This document shows positions 1-5,294 of a stretch of 6,016 nucleotides of DNA, one piece after another. The notes beneath the pieces are model-generated. The model saw only the letters and a program-made list of their open reading frames with translations, had not been told where the DNA came from and searched no databases. A program made the position numbers and the translations under genes. Origin of the DNA: JADKCL01 sp046050405 (lineage in GTDB: Bacteria; Bacteroidota; Bacteroidia; J057; JADKCL01); the NCBI GenBank assembly GCA_046050405.1, contig JBJOPY010000225.1, forward strand, positions 1 to 6,016. Reading direction: 5' to 3'. The first letter of the stretch is position 1, and each line of letters starts with the position of its first letter.

Positions 1-269
1 AGTGCATCACCGTCAGTTTCAACACGGAGGCGCAGGCAGCGCAAGCCATGCCGATCCTGGGGGGGCTGCCGTTCATCCACAAGGTGATCCACCAAGACCT
101 CAAGCTCCATCTGTACGTGCAGGAAGGCGGCACATGGATCGCAGAGGTCCTGCGCATCCTGGACAAGGAAGGCACTGCCATCCAGACCATCGGGCTTTCC
201 CGCCCCTCGCTCGACGATGTTTTTTTGCAACATACTGGCCGGTCACTGAGAGATGACAGCAACGGGTAG
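1..269 (+). CDS. ABC transporter ATP-binding protein, DrrA-like, C-terminal end (5' partial)
   Basis: The reading frame is open from the left edge to a TAG at 267-269, giving about 88 residues. The nucleotide-binding core (Walker A, signature, Walker B) lies outside the window. What remains is the C-terminal extension of DrrA/CcmA-type ATPases that drive ABC-2 exporters (DUF4162-like). It has alternating beta strands and helices and ends in the family's tail motif, here PSLDDVFLQHTGRSLRD, matching the usual 'SLeDvFl..TGr.lrd'. The protein would sit on the inner face of the cytoplasmic membrane and power the permease that begins 3 bases after its stop, so the two are almost certainly co-transcribed. 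The substrate cannot be told; drug or lipid export and other small molecules are all possible for this family. The family assignment is firm, the substrate unknown. Confidence 0.88.
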   Translation, partial: CITVSFNTEAQAAQAMPILGGLPFIHKVIHQDLKLHLYVQEGGTWIAEVLRILDKEGTAIQTIGLSRPSLDDVFLQHTGRSLRDDSNG

Positions 270-272
270 AGA

Positions 273-1043
273 ATGATGAATTTCCTGAAAGACACAGGGC
301 TGCTCCTCCAGCGGCACTTCAAGAAGACGAGGCGGGAGCCGATGTGGCTCCTGATCGGGCTCATGCAGCCGGTGCTGTACCTGCTGCTGTACATGCCCCT
401 GCTGAAAAACATGCCGGGAGCGCATGGGCAACCGCAGACGATGGTGGAGACCGTCCGCAATTTTACGCCGGGGATGCTCGTCATCATGGGAATGGGTGGC
501 CTATTTGCCGGGTTCAGCTTCATCGATGAGATCCGCACGGGCATCATCGCCCGGTGGCTCGTGACCCCGACCGCCCGGCTCAGCATCATCCTGAGCCTCG
601 TGGCCAACCAGCTCATCACCCTGCTCCTCCAGTGCGCCCTGCTGGTCACCGTGGCTTTCCTTTTCGGGCTTGACGTCAGTGCCGGCGGCCTGGCACTGAC
701 AATGCTCATGGTGATGATGATCGGCATCTGCATGTCTTCCGCATCCTATGCCATCTCCCTCACGGTGCAGGATGAAGGGGCCCTCGCCTCCATCACCAAT
801 ACATTTTACCTTCCGGTGACCCTGCTCTCGGGCATCTTGATCCCGATCAACGCCCAGGCGCCGCAGTGGCTCCAAACCGCCGCCAGCTTCAATCCCTACT
901 ACTATGTGGTGGAAGGCTCCCGCGCCTTGTTCCAGTCCCGTCCCGAGGATCCCATGGTTTGGAAGGGGTTCCTGGTGATGGTCGCCTTCACCTCCGCGAT
1001 GCTATGGCTGGCCATGCGGGCACTGAGCAAGATGCGGGCATGA
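273..1043 (+). CDS. ABC-2 type transporter permease (DrrB-like)
   Basis: This 256-residue integral membrane protein is the usual length for an ABC-2 permease. Hydrophobic segments lie at about residues 24-45, 66-84, 104-131, 137-162, 173-192 and 230-250, giving the six-helix topology of the family. After the second segment comes the conserved cytoplasmic loop DEIRTGIIARWLVTPTAR (85-102), which fits the 'E...G.....L..TP..R' pattern, and FNPYYYVVEGSRALF (206-220) fits the 'NP..Y..e..R..' motif before the last helix. It would form the membrane channel of an exporter with the upstream ATPase, probably as a dimer. Two ATG codons are adjacent (273 and 276), so the start is uncertain by one codon. 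A 17-codon ATG reading frame overlaps the stop (ATGA at 1040-1043) but looks like chance. The export substrate is not evident. Confidence 0.92.
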   Translation: MMNFLKDTGLLLQRHFKKTRREPMWLLIGLMQPVLYLLLYMPLLKNMPGAHGQPQTMVETVRNFTPGMLVIMGMGGLFAGFSFIDEIRTGIIARWLVTPTARLSIILSLVANQLITLLLQCALLVTVAFLFGLDVSAGGLALTMLMVMMIGICMSSASYAISLTVQDEGALASITNTFYLPVTLLSGILIPINAQAPQWLQTAASFNPYYYVVEGSRALFQSRPEDPMVWKGFLVMVAFTSAMLWLAMRALSKMRA

Positions 1044-1416
1044 ACGATGGCATCTGGATAAGTCATGCGGGAATCGGCGGAACGACCCTCTGAGGTGCTG
1101 ATATTGCCCATGGATTTCAACCCCACATCCCCGGCATGTTCACAGACGGCTGGATGAGGCGGGGCAACCTGGTATTTTCTGATGGAATGCGGGGCAGACA
1201 AACATTCTGGAATCGTATCACCGATCTGGGCCTTCCCTCCATGGGTCTAGCGTAATGCGGTGGAGCCAGGGTTCGCCTGCGGTGTCCCTTCGGCTATCGC
1301 AGGGAAGGGCTGTGGCAGGAAGTTTCGGAGGGATCCAGGGAAAATGCCTCCCGATTTCGTGAAGAATTGTTGAACTTTACATTTGTATGATTTGACGGCA
1401 GTACAGAAGTCAGCCT
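1044..1416 (+). other. Intergenic region, no convincing gene
   Basis: No frame here gives a protein I recognise. The + strand has only fragments under 25 codons, and the minus-strand frame covering 1044-1201 mostly runs antisense to the permease gene. A modest hairpin is possible: CCCTTC at 1286-1291 with GAAGGG at 1304-1309 around a 12-base loop. No T-run follows it, so it is not a typical terminator. No clear terminator follows the permease gene. The last 60 bases carry the promoter candidate for the copper-chaperone gene. The rest could be untranslated sequence, an unrecognised small RNA or a decayed gene. Confidence 0.6.
1355..1385 (+). promoter_or_regulatory. Candidate Bacteroidota-type promoter for the copper cluster
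   Basis: TACATTTG at 1378-1385 matches the Bacteroidota -7 element TAnnTTTG exactly. TTTC at 1355-1358 lies 19 bases upstream, one mismatch from the -33 element TTTG and at normal spacing. Transcription would begin near 1392, leaving a leader of about 25 bases before the ATG at 1417. No operator or metal-responsive box was recognised. Confidence 0.5.
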
Positions 1417-1626
1417 ATGAAGTTCAAGACCAATATCAAATGTGGAGGTTGCGTCTCAACCGTGACCCCAGTACTGGACGCAGCTGTAGGAATGGGCAAT
1501 TGGACGGTGGACCTTGCCGATCCCCTGCGTACCCTGCATATCAAGACGGAATCCGTCTCGCCAGCGGACATCCGGTCGAGGCTTGCCGCAGTCGGGTATG
1601 AAGCCGAGCTGTTGCCGGCAAGCTGA
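1417..1626 (+). CDS. Heavy-metal-associated (HMA) domain protein, CopZ-like copper chaperone
   Basis: The product is 69 residues, the size of a stand-alone HMA domain of the CopZ/Atx1 type. The metal-binding loop is at the N terminus: NIKCGGC, with Cys9 and Cys12 forming the CxxC pair. The usual Met two residues before the first Cys is Ile7 here. The remainder fits the beta-alpha-beta-beta-alpha-beta fold, ending in the helix-strand 'SPADIRSRLAAVGYEAELL'. There is no signal peptide, so it should act in the cytosol, binding Cu(I) through the two thiolates and passing it to a partner. The ATG at 1417 is about 25 bases from the predicted transcription start; no clear Shine-Dalgarno is seen. The secreted thioredoxin-like gene and multicopper oxidase follow, which supports copper as the metal, although zinc or another soft metal cannot be excluded. 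Confidence 0.85.
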   Translation: MKFKTNIKCGGCVSTVTPVLDAAVGMGNWTVDLADPLRTLHIKTESVSPADIRSRLAAVGYEAELLPAS

Positions 1627-1686
1627 CCGGGCATTCCTCCGCCACGCGTCGGATGCGTTCATTTTTGGGTAGGTCATCAAACATGG

Positions 1687-2496
1687 ATGAAGATGAAAAT
1701 AAAGATTGCTGCAATGGCATTTTCGATGGTCGGCTGCTGGATCCTCGGCCGGGCGGGCGCCCAGCCGACGACGGCCATGGATTTCCAGGGCACCGACTGC
1801 AACAACCTCCCGCACCATCTCTTCGCTGATTTGGATGCTGGCAATGCCGTCATCCTGGAGTTCTTCATGAACAACTGTGTCCCTTGCATCGATGCGGGGC
1901 ACGCCCTTGAAGCGATGAAAACACGCCTGCTGGCAGAGTTTCCCGGCAAGGTCAAGGGCTATGCATTCGGTTTCAACAACAGCTACTCCTGCACGGTGAT
2001 CAACAATTGGGTAAATGGCAACGGATTCACATCGGTGCCCATGGACAGCGGCGCCGCGCAAGTCAGCTACTACGGTGGATTTGGTATGCCGACCGTGGTA
2101 CTGCTGGGGGGAGGGTCGAACCACTCCGTCCTGGGGACTCCCTATATTGGGTTCTCGGAAAGTGACACGGCCACCGCAACGGCCTATCTTCTTGGATTTC
2201 TGAACACGGCGACGTCCGTTCATGGTGCACATTTGGCGGGCTTTTCCGTGAACCTCCACCCCCATCCCCTGAATGGTCAGCTTACGCTGGAGATCAACGC
2301 TTTAGAGGAGGGCACCCTCTCCGTTGAACTGATAGACATTTCTGGAAGGCAGCTGGGGATTTTGTTCGAGGGCAGGGTTCCCGCTGGCATGTCGGAGGAG
2401 CTGCTCAGCATGGAACCGGTCCCGAGGGGCTGCTATCTCCTCCGCGTACATTCCGGTGGACGCGCTTCCACTTACAAGATCGCTACAGTGCATTGA
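1687..2496 (+). CDS. Secreted thioredoxin-like protein (CVPC) with T9SS type A sorting domain
   Basis: This 269-residue protein has three parts. Residues 1 to about 25 are a Sec signal peptide (KMKIK, a hydrophobic core, then GRAGAQP). Residues about 30-175 are a thioredoxin-like domain: strand AVILEFF, active site NNCVPC with Cys64 and Cys67, and the cis-proline motif GMPT with Pro135. Residues about 188-269 resemble a T9SS type A sorting domain: HPHPLNG in place of the usual YPNP, then VELIDISGRQL, a G.Y.L.V motif (GCYLLRV) and a final Lys-containing strand. It should be exported to the cell surface or medium and act in thiol/disulfide chemistry or metal handling. Cys38 and Cys102 could form a second disulfide. 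The tryptophan normally before CxxC is Asn63. ATG 1687 is used; ATG 1693 is an in-frame alternative. The oxidase gene starts 2 bases downstream, implying co-translation. A specific role (copper loading, disulfide reduction) is inference. Confidence 0.82.
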   Translation: MKMKIKIAAMAFSMVGCWILGRAGAQPTTAMDFQGTDCNNLPHHLFADLDAGNAVILEFFMNNCVPCIDAGHALEAMKTRLLAEFPGKVKGYAFGFNNSYSCTVINNWVNGNGFTSVPMDSGAAQVSYYGGFGMPTVVLLGGGSNHSVLGTPYIGFSESDTATATAYLLGFLNTATSVHGAHLAGFSVNLHPHPLNGQLTLEINALEEGTLSVELIDISGRQLGILFEGRVPAGMSEELLSMEPVPRGCYLLRVHSGGRASTYKIATVH

Positions 2497-2498
2497 AT

Positions 2499-4235
2499 AT
2501 GACATCCTGTTTACGAACAGTGCTCACGGCCATCCTGGCCACAGGAGCGGCCGGGGCTTCCTACTGCCAGAGTCCACTGGCGATTCCAGATACACTGGCG
2601 GGGCCCGTTTATTCCTTGACCGTTCAGCAGGGGAGCAAGACCTTCTTTCCCGGTCATGTCACGCCCACGTTCGGCTACAATGGTGATTTACTTGGCCCCA
2701 CCCTGTTCATGAACCAGGGGGATTCGGTGACCCTGAACGTGACGAACCAGCTGCCGGTCTCCACCACCGTGCATTGGCATGGGCTGCATGTTGCCGCCAT
2801 CAATGATGGCGGGCCGCACCAGGAGATACCGCCGGGGTCGACCTGGAGCCCTGCCTTCAAGGTCAGGAATCCTGCGGGCACCTATTGGTACCATCCTCAT
2901 GGGGCGGGCAAGACTGAGCTCCAGGTGACCAGGGGGCTGGCGGGCATGATCTTCCTGCGCGACAGTGCCGAGGCGAGCTACACCCTCCCCCGCCATTATG
3001 GGGTGGATGATTTCCCCCTGGTGCTGCAAACCAAGGCTTTTGACCTGGACTACCGTTTCGCCATCGCGACGCACGAGGATTCTGTGCCGATGGTGAACGG
3101 GACCATCGATCCGTTCCTCCATGTGCCACGGCAGGTGGTAAGGTTCCGCCTGGTCAATGGGAGTGCCGACCGCTCCTACCTCGTCGGGCTTGCAGACGAT
3201 CGCAGCTTCGCCCTGATCGCCTCGGACGGCGGATTGCTCGCCCAGCCGCACCAGATGAACCGCTTTCGCATCTCTCCGGGGGAGCGTGGGGAGATCCTGG
3301 TCGATTTCAGTGCCTACAGTGTAGGGGATTCGATCGACCTGGTCAGCTTTTCCTCGGAGTTGCCCCGGGGAATGATCGGGGCGGATACCGTGGGGATGGA
3401 TACCATCCTGATGGGGGAAGGTTACACCTCCAATCCCTTGAATGGAGCCGATTTCAGGCTCCTTCGCCTACATGTGGCCCCGCCTACGGGCAATCCTGTC
3501 ACGACTGTGCCGGCGGCCTTTGCACCGTTGCCCACCTATGACACCAGCGGGGTGAACGTCCACCGGAGCATCCATTTTTCGGCGGATACCCTTCGGTTCG
3601 GGATCACCGCCCAGGTGGATGGCCCTTTCTCGATGAACCAGCAGCCCTTTGACATGGATTCGATCAATTTCCGGATTCCGCTGAACAGCAAGGAGATATG
3701 GACATTGACCAATTCCACCTGGGTGGCCCATCCCTTCCATATCCATGACGTTCCGTTCTTCATTCTGGACAAAAACGGGAATCCCCCGCCGCCACAGGAG
3801 GCTGGGTGGAAGGATGTGGTCGTCGTCATGCCCGGCAGCACGGTGAGGTTCATCACGAAGTTCGAGACGTTCGCGGATGACGTGGTCCCTTACATGTACC
3901 ATTGCCACCTGCTCCACCATGAGGATGACGGCATGATGGGGCAGTTTTTGGTCCTGAATCCCCCTGCACAGGTCGCGGAGGCTGAAGCGGCCGATGAATT
4001 CGTCCTCTATCCGAATCCGACCCCGGGAAGGGTGCGCCTCTCCTCCCGGCATCCAGGCCACGCCTTCCGGGATTACGCGCTCCGGGACGCGGCAGGGCGG
4101 TTGCTCTTGACGGGCCCCCTTCCCATGGAGGGGTTCATCGATCTTGCAGGTTTTCCCCCGGGTATCTACCACCTGATCGTCCGTGGTGCCAGGGGAGATG
4201 CCGCGGCACGGGTGGTGAAGTTGCCTCCAAATTGA
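2499..4235 (+). CDS. Secreted multicopper oxidase with T9SS type A sorting domain
   Basis: The product has 578 residues from ATG 2499. A Sec signal peptide covers about 1-24. Three cupredoxin domains follow, with all four copper motifs: HWHG (His92, His94), HPH (His132, His134), HPFHIH (His411, His414, His416) and HCHLLHHEDDGM (His468, Cys469, His470, His474, Met479). These supply the type 1 copper (His411, Cys469, His474, Met479) and the trinuclear type 2/type 3 cluster that reduces oxygen to water. Residues about 501-578 resemble a T9SS sorting domain (YPNPTPGRVRL, DAAGRLL, GIYHLIV, final VVKL), so the enzyme should be surface-bound or released. An upstream TTG at 2493 would overlap the previous stop; ATG is preferred because it directly precedes the signal peptide. 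It resembles the CueO/CotA/bilirubin-oxidase group. The electron donor is unknown: Cu(I), phenols, bilirubin-like compounds or Mn are possible. Confidence 0.93.
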   Translation: MTSCLRTVLTAILATGAAGASYCQSPLAIPDTLAGPVYSLTVQQGSKTFFPGHVTPTFGYNGDLLGPTLFMNQGDSVTLNVTNQLPVSTTVHWHGLHVAAINDGGPHQEIPPGSTWSPAFKVRNPAGTYWYHPHGAGKTELQVTRGLAGMIFLRDSAEASYTLPRHYGVDDFPLVLQTKAFDLDYRFAIATHEDSVPMVNGTIDPFLHVPRQVVRFRLVNGSADRSYLVGLADDRSFALIASDGGLLAQPHQMNRFRISPGERGEILVDFSAYSVGDSIDLVSFSSELPRGMIGADTVGMDTILMGEGYTSNPLNGADFRLLRLHVAPPTGNPVTTVPAAFAPLPTYDTSGVNVHRSIHFSADTLRFGITAQVDGPFSMNQQPFDMDSINFRIPLNSKEIWTLTNSTWVAHPFHIHDVPFFILDKNGNPPPPQEAGWKDVVVVMPGSTVRFITKFETFADDVVPYMYHCHLLHHEDDGMMGQFLVLNPPAQVAEAEAADEFVLYPNPTPGRVRLSSRHPGHAFRDYALRDAAGRLLLTGPLPMEGFIDLAGFPPGIYHLIVRGARGDAAARVVKLPPN

Positions 4236-4254
4236 GGGCGGGCTTCCCGCCCTC
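4234..4254 (+). terminator. Perfect 9-bp hairpin overlapping the oxidase stop codon
   Basis: GAGGGCGGG (4234-4242) and CCCGCCCTC (4246-4254) are perfect reverse complements with a 3-base loop, CTT. The stem begins inside the TGA stop of the oxidase gene. Such a GC-rich hairpin at a gene end points to transcription termination or 3' mRNA protection. Only TT then CC follow, not a long T-run, so strong intrinsic termination is uncertain. Confidence 0.6.
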
Positions 4255-4273
4255 TTCCGGGCTGCTTGCGGGT

Positions 4274-4305
4274 GGCTCAGGTGCTGGCAAAGAGGTTCCT
4301 GAGCC
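4274..4305. repeat. 8-bp inverted repeat with 16-base spacer
   Basis: GGCTCAGG (4274-4281) is the exact reverse complement of CCTGAGCC (4298-4305), separated by 16 bases. It lies 19 bases after the terminator-like hairpin and ahead of the MscS promoter candidate. It could be a second hairpin, a bidirectional termination structure or a protein-binding site; the sequence alone does not decide. Confidence 0.45.
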
Positions 4306-4329
4306 CCCTCCCCGGATGGAAAAAATTCG

Positions 4330-4359
4330 TTTCGTCGAATCCTTTTCGATGTAATTTCG
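4330..4359 (+). promoter_or_regulatory. Possible promoter for the MscS gene
   Basis: TAATTTCG at 4352-4359 differs by one base from the -7 element TAnnTTTG, and TTTC at 4330-4333 lies 18 bases upstream as a near match to the -33 TTTG. The predicted transcript would start only a few bases before the ATG at 4371, an unusually short leader, so this is a weak call. Confidence 0.3.
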
Positions 4360-4370
4360 CCCGAAGCGGC

Positions 4371-5237
4371 ATGAAAAAGATTTCATTCATCGTGTTGAAG
4401 GTGGGGCTGGTCTTGGGTGCCTTGTACATCCGTTACCTTTCCCCCTATGTGCCCTCCACCCCGACTGAGCGGAACGTAGTCTATACTTCGCTGAGACTCC
4501 TGATGGTGCTGCTGCTGATGAACCTGCTGTATGAGGGCCTGCGCAGCATTTACCGAAGCCGCAACCGCCTCGATGGCATCCTCCATGACGGTTTCCTCAA
4601 TGGCATCCGGAACCTGTTCATCATCGGTTCCGCATTGGTGACCGGTGCCACCTTGTTCGGGTTCTTCGGGATTGATTTCAAGACGCTTTTCACCACCCTG
4701 AGCATTGTGGCGGCGGCCATTGCCATTGTGACCAAGGAGTTCATCAATGATATCCTGATCGGCATTTTCATAGGCTTTTCCAAGGATTTTGACATCGGGG
4801 ACTATGTCAAGATCGGCAGCGACAAGGGCAAGATTGTCGAGATCGGGCTGCTCAAGCTCAAGCTGCTGAACGATGACGACGATGTCATGATCCTGCCGAA
4901 CAGCAGGGTCTATGGCAGCGATGTCACCAATTACACCAAGCGGGACATTCGCATCCTGAGCATCGACTTCCAGATCGCCCTGTCCAAGATCAACAGCATC
5001 GACGCCCTGGAGAAGGAACTCATCCACTCGCTCGATCCATTTTCCGAGTACATCCATGAGGATTCCTTCCAGTTGAAAATCGTCGAGGTCAAGAAGGCCT
5101 ACCTCGATTTCAAGTTTCAGTACCGCTTGAAGAACCTGGACCGGGACATGCAGCGTGACATTCGCCGGATGACCGTCCGCCAGGTGCTGAGCTATGTCAC
5201 CCAAAGGCCGCAAGTCGAGAAAGCAGAAAAAGCCTGA
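4371..5237 (+). CDS. MscS-family small-conductance mechanosensitive channel
   Basis: The product is 288 residues from ATG 4371, close to E. coli MscS (286). Membrane segments lie at about 4-24, 40-58, 80-100 and 104-136; the last is the pore-lining helix. After it comes the family core GFSKDFDIGDYVKIG (135-149), matching the MscS 'F.PF..GeyV..g' junction, then the beta domain ending in DVMILPNSRV (171-180), equivalent to 'IIVIPNGKI'. A mixed alpha/beta C-terminal domain (about 190-280) should form the cytoplasmic cage. The channel sits in the cytoplasmic membrane and releases solutes when tension rises on hypo-osmotic shock. The frame extends upstream to a TTG at 4266, but that extra stretch lacks membrane-protein character and crosses the inverted repeat, so ATG followed by KKISF is chosen. 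Unusual features are Lys122-Glu123 at the pore-helix kink and an acidic NDDDD run (167-171). Confidence 0.9.
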   Translation: MKKISFIVLKVGLVLGALYIRYLSPYVPSTPTERNVVYTSLRLLMVLLLMNLLYEGLRSIYRSRNRLDGILHDGFLNGIRNLFIIGSALVTGATLFGFFGIDFKTLFTTLSIVAAAIAIVTKEFINDILIGIFIGFSKDFDIGDYVKIGSDKGKIVEIGLLKLKLLNDDDDVMILPNSRVYGSDVTNYTKRDIRILSIDFQIALSKINSIDALEKELIHSLDPFSEYIHEDSFQLKIVEVKKAYLDFKFQYRLKNLDRDMQRDIRRMTVRQVLSYVTQRPQVEKAEKA

Positions 5238-5249
5238 CCCCAGAAAACA

Positions 5250-5281
5250 TTTCCACCCTTACTGGTTTATTACGACATTTG
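5250..5281 (+). promoter_or_regulatory. Possible promoter for the DUF1571-like gene
   Basis: GACATTTG at 5274-5281 matches TAnnTTTG at all but the first base, with TTTC 20 bases upstream at 5250-5253. The ATG is at 5295, so the leader would be short. No terminator is seen in the 57 bases after the MscS gene, so read-through from it is also possible. Confidence 0.3.
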
Positions 5282-5294
5282 ACGGATACATTCT

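Noticed and set aside
501..875. Minus-strand frame with a His-rich HHHH stretch, considered as a metal-binding protein
   Set aside because: The His run is the complement of ATG/GTG codons in a permease membrane helix (about 710-720).
1..1043. ABC exporter as part of the copper cluster (NosFY-like)
   Set aside because: The motifs are of the general DrrAB type, a 373-base gap and a promoter separate it from the chaperone gene, and no other nos-type gene is present.
902..1201. Minus-strand 99-codon frame reaching into the gap after the permease
   Set aside because: About half overlaps the permease gene, and the product has no recognisable features.
1641..1666. Terminator between the HMA and thioredoxin-like genes
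   Set aside because: The only stem is ACGC/GCGT (4 bp) before TCATTTTT, too weak to call; the two genes are probably read together.
1456..2265. Long minus-strand frame of 269 codons opposite the HMA and thioredoxin-like genes
   Set aside because: It lies opposite two recognisable + strand genes, has no recognisable domain and crosses their gap; it is a by-product of GC-rich coding sequence.
2493..2498. TTG start for the oxidase overlapping the previous stop
   Set aside because: It adds only two residues; the ATG at 2499 is a stronger start and directly precedes the signal peptide.
2499..2570. Oxidase as a lipoprotein through Cys23 (GASYC)
   Set aside because: Tyr just before the Cys does not fit a lipobox, which needs a small residue there; ordinary signal peptidase I cleavage is more likely.
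4266..4370. TTG-initiated 35-residue extension of the MscS protein
   Set aside because: It crosses the inverted repeat and the promoter candidate, is not membrane-like, and the ATG at 4371 gives a normal MscS length.
4383..5213. Minus-strand frame of 276 codons opposite the MscS gene
   Set aside because: It is fully antisense to a clear channel gene, and its D/Q/V-rich composition mirrors the membrane-protein codons on the other strand.
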